NCBI GenBank assembly: GCA_964404895.1
Contig: CAYOLV010000001.1
Coordinates: forward strand, 310,001 to 374,000
From: JBGSUZ01 sp964404895
GTDB taxonomy: Bacteria > Bacillota > Clostridia > Peptostreptococcales > Acidaminobacteraceae
Direction of reading: 5' to 3'
DNA: 64,000 nt
The notes beneath the pieces were generated by a model that saw only the letters and a list, made by a program, of their open reading frames with translations, made no database searches and was not told where the DNA came from. Of this stretch, positions 8,285 to 17,965 are shown in pieces (the stretch's first letter is position 1; every line of letters begins with the position of its first letter). The position numbers were made by a program, and so were the translations under genes.

Positions 8285-11200
8285 CTATTGATTAATCAGT
8301 TTTGATTTTTCAAGTAATTTTTCGATGAGTACAGCAACTTCACCACGAGTGATGTTTGCTTTTGGCACTAATTTATCACCATTTTGTCCGCTGACAATGC
8401 CAGCTTTTAAACAAGAGGCAACACTTGATTTTGCGTAGCTAGAAACAGTTGAGCCATCTTTACAGGCAGCAATCAGGCTGTTCATTTCGGCCTCTGTCAG
8501 AGTTTTGTAAAGATCAGTTACTTTCATCGCTCTAGCAATCATAATCATAGCTTGTTCTCTGGTAATGGTATCATTTGGACCGAATTTGCCACTAGAGTAG
8601 CCCGTTACAATGCCATAAGAAACTGCAGTTTGTACATAACCAGCATACCAGCTTGTAGCAGAAACATCTTTAAATGGAGTGGTTACTGGGCTGGCTTTGA
8701 GACCTAAAGATCTGACCATAATGGCTGCAAATTCAGCTCTAGTAATCTCTTTATTTGGACTAAAGTTACCATTTCCAGTACCACTGACAACAAGTCTAGA
8801 ACCCATGTTATTGATGGCATCTTTTGCCCAGTGATTGTTAATATCGTTAAAAGCTACTGGGTTGTAGATTACAGAATAAACGCTATTGGTTAAACTGTTG
8901 ATTTTAGCGAAATATCTTCCTTCAATATTTTGAATGGTTGTAGGGACATGGGACAATGTTCCATTTCCATTGAGAACGACACCTGTAGATATTTTCGTAG
9001 GGTCTATATTAGAAGGGAGTGCGATGGTTCTGGTCACGTAGTCGTTAAACTTTGAAACAGTAACGGTTTTGGTGCCGTTAGTACATGTAATTTCAAAGTC
9101 TAGAGCTTTAGCAACCATTTTGAAATTATTTTTTTGAGCAATTTCTTGAACCCATGTAGCATTTTTGCTTGGAGATTCATCTATTTTGATGCTGATTTGA
9201 ATATCTTTTAGACTAACGGATTGACCGAACTGTGCAGATATACTGTTAATATTTACTTGAGATGCAGGAAGTGTATAGCTTGCTGTGTCTGTTTTGATTT
9301 CAAGTACAGCATCTTTCTTCTCCATATCTTTTACAGTCTGACCGTTAAGAATCCCTTCGTTGATAGCGGATGTTCCTGTTATAGGAATGGAAACCACTGT
9401 TTGACTGCCACCAGTTTGAAGTAATTCCTGTACTTTTTTATCGTCAACAATAACTGTTGCATGGACTTGATCGCCAATTTTTTTATAAACGATAGTGCCA
9501 GCGGTTTCTGATTTGCCGTTGACAAGGACAGTAGTGCTTTTACCTGAATCAGGTGAAAGTACTGGTGCAGCTGTGACTGGTGCTGTCGTAGATGTTGCTG
9601 CGCCACCGGTTGTTGTAGACGGCTTAGTCTTCACGTCATCATCATCGGAACCACCGCCACCACCTGTAGTGCCACCAGTAGTACCACCTGTAGTACCACC
9701 AGTAGTGCCACCAGTATTGCCGCCGGTAGAACCACCGTCAGCTTGAACCAATGTAATGGCACTGCCAGAAGTGTAAACTGATGTGTTACCTAAAATGTCT
9801 TTAGCAATAACGTTGTAGTAATAAGGTGTAGATGGTGTGAGTCCCGTTAAAATATGGCTGAAAACATTGGAAATCCAATCCAGTGCCACGAGACCATTGG
9901 TGGTTGCACCATCGAGGGTACTGATATTGTCACTGTTTGAATAAACAACTTTATACAAAAGACTTGGAGGCGGTGTTGAGAAGTCATTCGCCGGGAACCA
10001 AGTAAAGGCAATACTGTTCGAGGTGACTGCCGCTGTAAGAATTGAACCCGTTACAGGACCTGTACGGTCAATAAAAATCACTTTATTAGCTGTAGGAGAC
10101 CATAAGTTAGAAGCATTTTTTTCTTGAACGTAGAGGGTATGTGGTCCTTCACTAAGTGGTGTCGAAGGCGTATAGCTTAGAGACGTGGTGATTGCTGCAC
10201 CAGATGTAAAATTATTATCATCTAATTTAACTCTAAATGTACCGTCGCCATTTCCGCCAGAGACCCATGACCAAGTTGGGGTCAATGCATTACTGAAACT
10301 ATCCGCTGATATAACGGGTGCCAGCGGCGTTGCTGGATTAGGTGGAATGATAATAACTGGTGGTCCTGATGGTGTCGTATAATTCACTGTTAATATAGGA
10401 TTATTTAATTGACTTACAACAGTATTGCCAGCTTTGTCTGTCAGTTTCAAACATACAATGCCGCCAGAAGGAATGAGCGCCTTCAGAGCTTCATTAGAGT
10501 TGAGTCCAAGGTCGATGCTGACCTGGGTGTCTGTTGGGTCGATTAAAGTGTCAGAGCCTTTTAAGACATCGTTGATGTAAAGTTCCGCTTTGCCGCCATC
10601 CACTTGACCGGGTGCGATGTTGGCATTGACAATCATATTGGTATTGCTAAGGTTGAGTTTGTTGGCTTCAACAATACCACCAATAGGCTGGATTGTAATA
10701 CCCATTGGTGCAGGTGGGGCAATATAGTCAACGAGCAAGGTTGGATTGCCCGACATACTTGTGACAGTCTTTCCTGTAAAGCTGTAAAGTTTTACAGTCA
10801 CTTCACCACCCGTCGGGACAAGATTTTGTAATCCGCTTTTTGTCGTCTGTCCAAGGTCAAAAGTGACCCGGGTGTCTGTTGTTGAAATGGTTGAGTCAGT
10901 CGCCTTCAAAACCCCATCAATATAGAGTTCAGCAAATCCAAAATAAGCTTGATTAGCTGCAATAGCAGCAGAAGCAGTTAAGTTCGTATTGGTTGCGTTA
11001 AGGGTGTTAGGTGTATTTACGCTGCCTTGTGTAACAAGTTGAATATCCCCTGGTTCAAATAATGTGGGACTTGAGTCAACTTGCAAATTAATTTCAAGTG
11101 TAGATGTTAGAGTTGAAGTATTACCTGCAATGTCATAAATTGGAGTACTTGTAATTGGTGAAATACGAATCGTTTCAGCTCCATTTGCAGGGGGAGCCAT

Positions 11201-13252
11201 ATCTAAGAACACTTTGATCTGAGATTCGCCACCAACAAGTGGTGTGTTTGCCATGGTTTTGATTGTAGCTATTTTTACTTGTGAAGCAGTACCGTTAAAG
11301 GTGGGGTCAAGACTAAGTCTAAATTGATCTGGGGTAATAGGTCCTGTTCCGTTGCTGTTGCCATAGACGTCTTCGTTAAAGCTTAATTCCATATAGCTGC
11401 GACCAGCTGGAATAACAGCATTTGTAATGCGGGGTCTATAGGCGTCTACTTTTACATTGGCTGTACTTGGCATGTTCATAAGGGCCTTATTGACAGATTG
11501 GCCAAATACATCTTTTATAGTGGCGCCATTAAGACTGATTTCTGAAGGCATTGAAATACCGTCTGAGTCATACATATCAGTCAATATCGATTGCTTGAAG
11601 ATAAGCTCCTCTGTGTCTGAACCACTTAAATAAATGGCTTTAGAAAGTTGTGAGCCTATTACAGTCGTAAGGGTAGGCACAGCTAACGTGTAAAGTTGCG
11701 CATTTGGATTTTTAATGACTTGTACAGGTTGATCAAATCGAACTTTAAAATAGAGTGAATTCCCTTGCTTGTAATTTCCATTATCAGGGATGGAAACACT
11801 AATAACTTTAGCGCTACTTGCCGATGCCGTCTCAAAATTATTCAGCCTAGGTATGACAGAGAAGTCAGGCGTCATCAGATTGTTTTCGAAGTGAAGTTGT
11901 TTAACCCCATCGACATAGACATGGTAGGACCCTATTGGGACACTCATGGCAACCGATTGGTAAGGAATGGTTGGTGTCATGCTATCTATTGGATTATCAC
12001 TCGTATTAGTAATTTGAAAAACTTTGCCACCTAGGATAGTATTTGCAAAGTTGATCATCAAAATACTCGCCAAATTTTGCCCGCTAGGTTGGGTGATAAT
12101 ACCATCAGAGTCATTGATAGCGGAAGCCCCAGCTCTCTTTGAAACTGCTTTAACAGTAGCACCGCTGCCTATAGAGACATCACTGCCACCCATTTCATTT
12201 GTTTTGATAGCAGTACTGCCACCAATACCAGGACCACCTTCGCCCTCTTCTGGCAAAGTACCCCCAATAGCAGTGACGTTGCCGCCAGTGATTGTAATGG
12301 TGTTGCCGCTGTTAGGCGTAGACTGACCATTTTGCCCGCCGCCTATACCTGCAGAACCACCTGAACCGGTTGCTATAACAGTACCACCACTAATGCTGAT
12401 AGGACCATTAGAAGGATTAAGGTTACCACCTATACCTGCAGAACCGTTCCCATATTCATCAGGGCTACCAGCCGTTGCAGTGATGTTACCGCCTTTAATT
12501 ATCAGTGATTTGTTTAAGTTGGGAGAAACACCAGCACCCATTTTATGACTTGTAGCTGTGATAATGCCACCGTTTAGGTTAATATCGCCACCATCTGCCA
12601 TATAACTATTAGTGCCGATGCCAGGTTGTCCAATTCCACCAGTGGCGTAAATAACACCACTGTTAATGGTAATTGAACCGCAAGCTTCGTTATTGGGGCT
12701 GCCAATACCAGCACCACTTCTGAACGTGCCAATGACACGGGCAATAGCAGTAAGTGTTCCACCGATGCCGCTAACAGTTAAACTAGCATCTTTTCCAACT
12801 TGCAGCCCTGCAAATTTGTAGTCGGTACCATTAAGGTTACCACCGCCACTTTTTAAAGTGTTGAATGAGCCATTTTTAAGGTATATTTGAACAGCGCTAT
12901 CATTTTCAATTTTAAAGGCACAATAGTAAAATTCTGAACGCACGTCAATATTGACACCATCCAAAGTGATATTGTGAGTACCACCTGTCACTTTGATGAT
13001 ATTTCTCGTACTGGTATTAGGATCTGTCTGTCTAATGATATACCCATTTGCATTGGGTACTTCATCTACTACAGCGCCACTGGCATCCATTCCTGTGACT
13101 TTTGTTGCCGTAAATGTGATGTTGCCCTTATCGATGTAAAGAACTGTAGCCGTTGATGCAGCAAATGAAGTTACTGGCATCATAGACAGGGTCATTGTAA
13201 CGATAAGTAATAAACTCATGAAGCGTTTAATGCTTTTTTTACTTTTGTTCAT
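8285..13252 (-). CDS. Large secreted SLH-domain surface protein
   Basis: A 1655-residue cell-surface protein. A signal peptide (residues 1-31, ending SFAAS) is followed by a Gly/Asn/Thr-rich right-handed beta-helix-like region (~40-400; many GGxITAT, GIGG and GGNVTA repeats), Ig-like/SbsA-type modules (~480-950), a fibronectin-III-like domain (~1067-1165), a TGG-repeat linker ending in an Asp run (~1172-1205), and three SLH modules (~1465-1655; for example WAKDAINNMG, FKDVSATSWYAGYV, ITRGEVAVLIEKLL). SLH modules bind pyruvylated wall polymers, so it is probably an S-layer or adhesin-like protein. GGGGAGGAAAAAG precedes the start. It is monocistronic. Confidence 0.9.
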   Translation of the reverse strand: MNKSKKSIKRFMSLLLIVTMTLSMMPVTSFAASTATVLYIDKGNITFTATKVTGMDASGAVVDEVPNANGYIIRQTDPNTSTRNIIKVTGGTHNITLDGVNIDVRSEFYYCAFKIENDSAVQIYLKNGSFNTLKSGGGNLNGTDYKFAGLQVGKDASLTVSGIGGTLTAIARVIGTFRSGAGIGSPNNEACGSITINSGVIYATGGIGQPGIGTNSYMADGGDINLNGGIITATSHKMGAGVSPNLNKSLIIKGGNITATAGSPDEYGNGSAGIGGNLNPSNGPISISGGTVIATGSGGSAGIGGGQNGQSTPNSGNTITITGGNVTAIGGTLPEEGEGGPGIGGSTAIKTNEMGGSDVSIGSGATVKAVSKRAGASAINDSDGIITQPSGQNLASILMINFANTILGGKVFQITNTSDNPIDSMTPTIPYQSVAMSVPIGSYHVYVDGVKQLHFENNLMTPDFSVIPRLNNFETASASSAKVISVSIPDNGNYKQGNSLYFKVRFDQPVQVIKNPNAQLYTLAVPTLTTVIGSQLSKAIYLSGSDTEELIFKQSILTDMYDSDGISMPSEISLNGATIKDVFGQSVNKALMNMPSTANVKVDAYRPRITNAVIPAGRSYMELSFNEDVYGNSNGTGPITPDQFRLSLDPTFNGTASQVKIATIKTMANTPLVGGESQIKVFLDMAPPANGAETIRISPITSTPIYDIAGNTSTLTSTLEINLQVDSSPTLFEPGDIQLVTQGSVNTPNTLNATNTNLTASAAIAANQAYFGFAELYIDGVLKATDSTISTTDTRVTFDLGQTTKSGLQNLVPTGGEVTVKLYSFTGKTVTSMSGNPTLLVDYIAPPAPMGITIQPIGGIVEANKLNLSNTNMIVNANIAPGQVDGGKAELYINDVLKGSDTLIDPTDTQVSIDLGLNSNEALKALIPSGGIVCLKLTDKAGNTVVSQLNNPILTVNYTTPSGPPVIIIPPNPATPLAPVISADSFSNALTPTWSWVSGGNGDGTFRVKLDDNNFTSGAAITTSLSYTPSTPLSEGPHTLYVQEKNASNLWSPTANKVIFIDRTGPVTGSILTAAVTSNSIAFTWFPANDFSTPPPSLLYKVVYSNSDNISTLDGATTNGLVALDWISNVFSHILTGLTPSTPYYYNVIAKDILGNTSVYTSGSAITLVQADGGSTGGNTGGTTGGTTGGTTGGTTGGGGGSDDDDVKTKPSTTTGGAATSTTAPVTAAPVLSPDSGKSTTVLVNGKSETAGTIVYKKIGDQVHATVIVDDKKVQELLQTGGSQTVVSIPITGTSAINEGILNGQTVKDMEKKDAVLEIKTDTASYTLPASQVNINSISAQFGQSVSLKDIQISIKIDESPSKNATWVQEIAQKNNFKMVAKALDFEITCTNGTKTVTVSKFNDYVTRTIALPSNIDPTKISTGVVLNGNGTLSHVPTTIQNIEGRYFAKINSLTNSVYSVIYNPVAFNDINNHWAKDAINNMGSRLVVSGTGNGNFSPNKEITRAEFAAIMVRSLGLKASPVTTPFKDVSATSWYAGYVQTAVSYGIVTGYSSGKFGPNDTITREQAMIMIARAMKVTDLYKTLTEAEMNSLIAACKDGSTVSSYAKSSVASCLKAGIVSGQNGDKLVPKANITRGEVAVLIEKLLEKSKLINQ
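9659..9734 (-). repeat. Tandem 12-bp repeat encoding a TGG linker
   Basis: About six copies of a 12-bp unit (plus-strand form CCACCAGTAGTA with small changes) encode the Thr-Gly-Gly-Thr/Gly linker of the SLH protein. Copy-number change by slippage would keep the frame. Confidence 0.85.
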
Positions 13253-13324
13253 GTTGTCTTTTTCCTCCCCTTAATAAATGTTTGAATAAATAATTAAAAG
13301 TCATTCATTTAAAGCGCGTAGCAT

Positions 13325-13849
13325 TCAGTTGATGACTTCAAACTGTGATTGAGTTGAAAAACCCAGTACCCTAGCCACTAAGGAAATTGGAAATATATGA
13401 ATTTTACCGTTGAGTTTGGCGACAGTATCGTTGTAAATCAACAAACTTGTAAAAACCATGTTTTCATAGCGATGAAGGGCATTCATTTTTTCAGTGTAAA
13501 TGGGATCGTCCCTCAGCTCTGGACAATAAGCAGCGATTTCTTCTAGGATGACTTTGCCACGAAGAAGTTGTTCTTCTTGGCGTTTCACATCTTGAACAGT
13601 AGAGGTTTTAGAAATGCTTTTTCTGATGGAGAAGACCGCTGCAAGGTGGAGATATTTCTCAGGTGCCCATATCTCTACTAAGAGCAAGAGCGCACTCAAA
13701 ACTTCCCATTCTGAAGATAAATGAACTCCGATTTGAACCATAGCATTGCAATTATTTTCGGCAATCTGGTCTAGAGAACGCTGCAGAGACTGAATCCAAA
13801 AAAAAAGTGCAATTAAGGCAATACAAATTACAGGAATATAATGCATCAT
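13325..13849 (-). CDS. LemA family protein
   Basis: A 174-residue protein with one N-terminal transmembrane helix (residues 3-20) followed by a helical domain ending in the LemA signature: YNDTVAKLNGKIHIFP, SLVARVLGF and FE. LemA proteins are membrane-anchored helical-bundle proteins of poorly defined function, often linked to envelope stress. The gene sits just upstream of the SLH protein on the same strand and could be co-transcribed with it (72-bp gap, no terminator seen). The start could be either of two adjacent ATG codons (13849 or 13846); GGAGG fits the second slightly better. The family match is clear only in the C-terminal half. Confidence 0.75.
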   Translation of the reverse strand: MMHYIPVICIALIALFFWIQSLQRSLDQIAENNCNAMVQIGVHLSSEWEVLSALLLLVEIWAPEKYLHLAAVFSIRKSISKTSTVQDVKRQEEQLLRGKVILEEIAAYCPELRDDPIYTEKMNALHRYENMVFTSLLIYNDTVAKLNGKIHIFPISLVARVLGFSTQSQFEVIN

Positions 13850-13992
13850 TTTCCTCCGTTTCCTATTTCGTTTAACAGGTCTTTAAGGGTTAAAAACAGC
13901 CGACTTGATGATTCTGCCAGTCCTATTTTACAGTTTTTTATTACCTTAATATGTGGTGTGCATGAAAGGTCTCTTTTTAGTCATGAAATGAC

Positions 13993-14021
13993 TTTCTGTG
14001 GCAGATTGTTTATTATATAAT
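13993..14021 (+). promoter_or_regulatory. Possible vegetative promoter for the LytTR operon
   Basis: TTTCTG-17 bp-TATAAT. The -10 box is perfect and the -35 is poor. It lies 35 bp before the response-regulator start codon. The rest of 13850-14056 shows nothing I can name. Confidence 0.45.
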
Positions 14022-14056
14022 ACACAGGTAAGATTAGAAGAAATAGGAAGGTTAAT

Positions 14057-14803
14057 ATGCTGAAAATTGCAATATGCGATGATAATATTTCTGACTTGTC
14101 CAATATAGTGTCTCTTATAGACGACTATCAAGAATTACAAATGGATAAAGGCAAAATTAAATACCACACTTTTCATAATGGCTTAGACTTAATAGCAGCA
14201 ATGGAAAGCGGACAACCATACGACCTGATTTTTTTAGATGTACTCATGCCTTTCATGACAGGGATGGACGCAGCAAAAGAAATCAGACAGTTTAATCAAG
14301 AGGCAAAGATTATTTTTACAACCTCATCGCCAGAGTATGCGGTGGAGTCCTACGCTGTAGACGCCTATTATTATGCTCTGAAGCCAATTTGGAAAGAAAA
14401 ACTATTTCTTTTATTGGATAAGGTTATTTCTGAAAGAGCAGCTCAAACGGACTTGAGTTTGCTGGTCAAAAGTAAAACAGGGTTGACGAGAATCACCTTC
14501 AATCGCTTAGAATTTGCGGAGATAACGGGTCGAACCATCTGCTATCACTTAACTGATGGAACCGTTGTTGAAGCATTAGGCTCTATGCAAGAGTTAGAAA
14601 AAGAACTGCTTTCCAACGGTGGCTTTATTAAGACACATCGATCCTACATCATTAATATGGAACAGGTTTTTAGCATCGGCACAAAAGAAGTGATAATGCA
14701 GTCTAAAGCTGTAGTCCCTTTAGCCAAAGGCAATGCGCGAGTAGTGAAGGAAGCCTATATGACGTTTGCTTTTGAAACTTTGAACACAGTGGAATGGCTT
14801 TAG
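14057..14803 (+). CDS. LytTR-family response regulator (AgrA/VirR type)
   Basis: A 248-residue protein: receiver domain (1-~125) with acidic pair DD at 9-10, phospho-acceptor Asp in LIFLDVLMP (~59), switch Thr and conserved Lys in ALKPIWK; and a C-terminal LytTR DNA-binding domain (~140-240) with FIKTHRSYIINMEQV. Regulators of this class bind direct repeats upstream of peptide-signalling, bacteriocin or autolysis genes. The ATG has GGAAGG upstream. The sensor kinase gene follows after 22 bp, giving a standard two-gene operon. No autoinducer-peptide gene was found next to it, so the signal and targets are unknown. Confidence 0.9.
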   Translation: MLKIAICDDNISDLSNIVSLIDDYQELQMDKGKIKYHTFHNGLDLIAAMESGQPYDLIFLDVLMPFMTGMDAAKEIRQFNQEAKIIFTTSSPEYAVESYAVDAYYYALKPIWKEKLFLLLDKVISERAAQTDLSLLVKSKTGLTRITFNRLEFAEITGRTICYHLTDGTVVEALGSMQELEKELLSNGGFIKTHRSYIINMEQVFSIGTKEVIMQSKAVVPLAKGNARVVKEAYMTFAFETLNTVEWL

Positions 14804-14825
14804 CCGATGAAAGGAATTTCCAATT

Positions 14826-16094
14826 ATGGATTATATTCGACTGATTTTATCACTGGCATTTTCCATCAGCCTTATGTACCTGACTTTAGAGTGCGACATA
14901 AAAGCTAAGAAAACCCAATGGATACTTGGTATTTATACTTCGGTCATAATTGCCTGTAACATATTGGCATTAGCTCTATTGGGGTACACCCATTATATGA
15001 AATATGTACCTTTACTGATTCAGTTCCCAGTGTTAATTGCATTTATTTTTATTTCGAAATTTCAACCCATTAAGGTCTTTTTTATGAACACCACTCTGGT
15101 GGGGGTTTGTACCAGCTATTCGGCAATAGGTGTTGTGGTGGCACATTTCTTCAATAACAGTCGTATGGTTGTAAATTTAGTAAGCTACGTACTCTATTTT
15201 TCCAGTTGGTATTTGCTTTATAAATACATTCGTCCTATCCTCATAGACATAATGAAAAATACGGATACCAAGGGATGGCTGGGCTTTTGCATGATTCCCT
15301 TATCCTATGCAGCGCTTATATATTCAAGTGCCCAGTACAATTTAGATAATCTCCATATTGAAAGCATGTTTAAGACGGTGATTTTATTTTTAGTCATGGC
15401 GGTTTCGGCTTATTACATGATTATTCGACTTTTTCAGGAGACTCGAAAAAAGTTTGATCTACAAACAGAACAAAATTTAATGGCGATACAAGTTAATGCG
15501 GCAAAGTTTCATTTTGAAGCTTTGGAAGAATCTCATAAAGAGACCTTGATTCATAGACACGACATGAGACACCACTTAGCATTAATCAATTCCTATTTGA
15601 TTGACGACAATAAGGAAGGCGCTCAAAAATACATTGCAGAGGTTCAGAAAACCATCGATGATGCGGTGATAGAAAAATATTGTAGCAATTATACGGTCAA
15701 TTTAATTTTATATGCCTACATTTCCCACGCCAAGGAAGAACGCATTGTGGTAGAAACCCACATGGATTTAGAAGAGAGTCCAGTTATTTCGGATATGGAT
15801 TTATGTGTGGTCTTCTCAAATATAATTGAAAATGCCATCAATGCCTGTAAATGTATTCCATATAAGGAAAAACGATTTATTAAAATTAAATGCGGCCATA
15901 AAGGTGAAAAACTCTTAATTCAAGTCACAAACAGTTGTATAGAGGATGTCCAGTTTATAGATAATATGCCTATTAGAGATGGGAGCGGTCAGGGACTGGG
16001 CACGAAGAGCATTGTAGCTGTAACTCAAAAATACAAGGGTCTCTATTCATTTACAGCTAAAGAGGGGGTATTTACCACCTGTGTGATGATATAA
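14826..16094 (+). CDS. GHKL sensor histidine kinase (AgrC-like)
   Basis: A 422-residue kinase with about six transmembrane helices (1-~205), then a dimerisation segment with the phospho-accepting His in HRHDMRHHLALINSYL (~238-253), and a GHKL ATP-binding domain with N-box NIIENAINACK and G-box GSGQGLGTKSI. The layout matches AgrC/VirS kinases, which sense peptides through their membrane domain. It is the partner of the LytTR regulator encoded just upstream. Confidence 0.9.
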   Translation: MDYIRLILSLAFSISLMYLTLECDIKAKKTQWILGIYTSVIIACNILALALLGYTHYMKYVPLLIQFPVLIAFIFISKFQPIKVFFMNTTLVGVCTSYSAIGVVVAHFFNNSRMVVNLVSYVLYFSSWYLLYKYIRPILIDIMKNTDTKGWLGFCMIPLSYAALIYSSAQYNLDNLHIESMFKTVILFLVMAVSAYYMIIRLFQETRKKFDLQTEQNLMAIQVNAAKFHFEALEESHKETLIHRHDMRHHLALINSYLIDDNKEGAQKYIAEVQKTIDDAVIEKYCSNYTVNLILYAYISHAKEERIVVETHMDLEESPVISDMDLCVVFSNIIENAINACKCIPYKEKRFIKIKCGHKGEKLLIQVTNSCIEDVQFIDNMPIRDGSGQGLGTKSIVAVTQKYKGLYSFTAKEGVFTTCVMI

Positions 16095-16156
16095 AGTATA
16101 TCCCTGATTGAGAGGAACTCCATTGGGTAAAATTACCTTTATCGGAGGTGTGTTTT

Positions 16157-16681
16157 ATGTTTAAAGAAGAGAGAAAAGAGTCCCTATTTGATTGGAGCAT
16201 GTTAGGCGATTTAAAAGAAGGTCGTCCAAACCTAGGAAATACAATGAATGTAGATGTTTATCGGTTGATGCAGTTTACACTTAGGGACACAATGATTCAA
16301 GTCTTTGGTGTAGAATCTACTAACGCAGTTTTTTTTAATGCAGGAAAAAAAGCGGGTGAAGAGCTTTATAAAAACGTTATTAAAGGCTCAAAGGACGTAA
16401 ATGATTTTGTTTTGCAGCTCCAAGATACTCTTAAAGATATGGGCATTGGTATTTTGAGAGTGGAAAAAGCTGACCTTGAAAATCAACAGTACACCTTAAC
16501 CGTAGCTGAGGACTTAGACTGCTCAGGGCTTGCAGTATGCGATGAAGAAATTTGTGTTTATGATGAAGGTTTTGTGTCAGGTTTGTTTAAATCTTTTACG
16601 GGGAATGAATATGACGTCAAAGAAGTGGACTGTTGGTGCTCAGGAGATCGGGTCTGTCGATTCGACGTGAAGTTGAAATGA
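16157..16681 (+). CDS. V4R-domain sensor protein
   Basis: A 174-residue protein built on a V4R (4-vinyl reductase) domain: it ends with the Cys motif CWCSGDRVCRF at ~160-170, and helix-strand elements around FFNAGKKAGEELY match the fold. V4R domains bind small hydrophobic molecules or cofactors and are used as input modules of regulators. The stop codon overlaps the ATG of the adenylate cyclase gene (ATGA), so the two proteins are translationally coupled and this is probably the input subunit of the cyclase. The ATG at 16157 follows CGGAGGTG; a GTG at 16148 overlaps that site and is rejected. Confidence 0.82.
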   Translation: MFKEERKESLFDWSMLGDLKEGRPNLGNTMNVDVYRLMQFTLRDTMIQVFGVESTNAVFFNAGKKAGEELYKNVIKGSKDVNDFVLQLQDTLKDMGIGILRVEKADLENQQYTLTVAEDLDCSGLAVCDEEICVYDEGFVSGLFKSFTGNEYDVKEVDCWCSGDRVCRFDVKLK

Positions 16682-17760
16682 AAATCCAGGTCGGAACCGA
16701 GCAAATAGATAAAATGACGGAGTCCTTATATCATATTCTAAATGGGCAGAAAGCCACGCCTTTAGAACTTCCCGAAGACTATCCTGAGGATGAACTGCGC
16801 CAAATGGTAGGGTATTATAATCGTTTTGTTGAGGAATTCAACGAATTTACCAAGTTTATGTACGCCATTTCCAGAGGGGAATTGGAATATGAAGCGCCAA
16901 AGGGACATTTAGAAATTCTCCAATCTTTTAAAAGTATGCAGGCAAATTTGAAGCATCTCACATGGAAAACCCAGCAGATTGCAAGAGGGGATTTTAATCA
17001 TAAAGTAGACTTTATAGGCGATTTTTCTGAGGCTTTTAATGAAATGACTCGGCAATTGAAGGATTCCTTTGAGCAGATTCAAGCCCAAAATAAGCAGTTG
17101 ATGGAAGCTAATCGCATTATTGAGCGCGAGCGGGAAAAAAGCGATATGCTCCTCAAAAATATTTTACCCGACAAAATAGTGGATGAGCTCAAAGCCAGTG
17201 GCAGCACCACACCTCAGCTTTATAAAAATGTTATGGTATTCTTCTCCGATATCATTGGTTTCACAGATAAATCTTCTCAAATTGAGCCAGCCGAACTGAT
17301 ACAGGAACTGACCAGTCTCTTTACGGCTTTTGACTGCATTGTTGACGCCACCTACGGCGAGCGCATTAAAACCATTGGAGACGCCTATTTAGCTGTATGG
17401 GGCATGCATATCCCTGTAGAGGATCATGCAGAAAAGGCAGCAGAGGCAGCTCTCAAAATTATTGAGTACGTCCGCTCTAGAAACAGTGATGCCAAGGTGA
17501 AGTGGGAAGTTCGGGTGGGCATGCACATTGGCGATGTGGTCGGCGGTGTGGTTGGCACCAGTAAGTTTATTTATGACATATTTGGAGATACGGTAAATAC
17601 CACCTCACGAATGGAAAGTAATTCTGAGTCCATGAAAATCAATATCTCTGAGGATGTGTACCAGTTGGTGAAAGAAAGGTTTGTCACCTCTGAACGAGGT
17701 TACTTACATGCGAAAGGCATAGGCAATATGAAAATGTACTTTGTAGAAGGTAAGAAATAA
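16678..17760 (+). CDS. Class III adenylate cyclase, soluble, HAMP-linked
   Basis: A 360-residue cytoplasmic cyclase. Residues ~50-150 resemble tandem HAMP/coiled-coil linkers (ISRGELEYE, IARGDFNHKVDFIGDFSEAFNEMTRQL). The catalytic domain (~175-355) has the metal Asp residues in FFSDIIGFT and GDAYLAVWG, the adenine-selecting Lys in ERIKTIGD, Asp in DIFGDTVN, and the transition-state Asn/Arg in NTTSRM. The Lys/Asp pair marks it as an adenylate rather than guanylate cyclase. There is no transmembrane helix. The ATG overlaps the stop of the V4R gene. A terminator follows. Confidence 0.88.
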   Translation: MKIQVGTEQIDKMTESLYHILNGQKATPLELPEDYPEDELRQMVGYYNRFVEEFNEFTKFMYAISRGELEYEAPKGHLEILQSFKSMQANLKHLTWKTQQIARGDFNHKVDFIGDFSEAFNEMTRQLKDSFEQIQAQNKQLMEANRIIEREREKSDMLLKNILPDKIVDELKASGSTTPQLYKNVMVFFSDIIGFTDKSSQIEPAELIQELTSLFTAFDCIVDATYGERIKTIGDAYLAVWGMHIPVEDHAEKAAEAALKIIEYVRSRNSDAKVKWEVRVGMHIGDVVGGVVGTSKFIYDIFGDTVNTTSRMESNSESMKINISEDVYQLVKERFVTSERGYLHAKGIGNMKMYFVEGKK

Positions 17761-17768
17761 ATACATAG

Positions 17769-17816
17769 AAAGACACTGTCAAAGAGTAACCATTCTTAAT
17801 GCCAGTGTCTTTTTTA
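17769..17816 (+). terminator. Rho-independent terminator after the cyclase
   Basis: Stem AAAGACACTG pairing with CAGTGTCTTT, then a T run. Confidence 0.85.
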
Positions 17817-17846
17817 TTGTTTTTGAAAGATGACAATTTTATTTTA

Positions 17847-17900
17847 ACTGTTGACTTTTAACTGTATCTATACAATAATAACAGTCATAACAGTCAATGT
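17847..17900 (+). promoter_or_regulatory. Promoter and likely operator of the GntR/ABC operon
   Basis: TTGACT at 17851 and AATAAT 17 bp later could form a vegetative promoter. AACTGTTGAC and AACTGTATC on the left are mirrored by AACAGTCAT and AACAGTCAATG on the right, so the promoter is embedded in repeated AACTGT/ACAGTT half-sites. This is a good candidate for autorepression by the GntR protein. Confidence 0.55.
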
Positions 17901-17965
17901 TCTAATTTACAAATTGTTGCCAAAGGCAACGTGGCGTTAAATTTTCATAAAAATGGAGGCAGTCC

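Noticed and set aside
9495..9746. Plus-strand open frame rich in Pro-Val-Val-Pro repeats
   Set aside because: It is the antisense reading of the Thr-Gly-Gly repeat linker of the SLH protein; no ribosome site or homology supports it.
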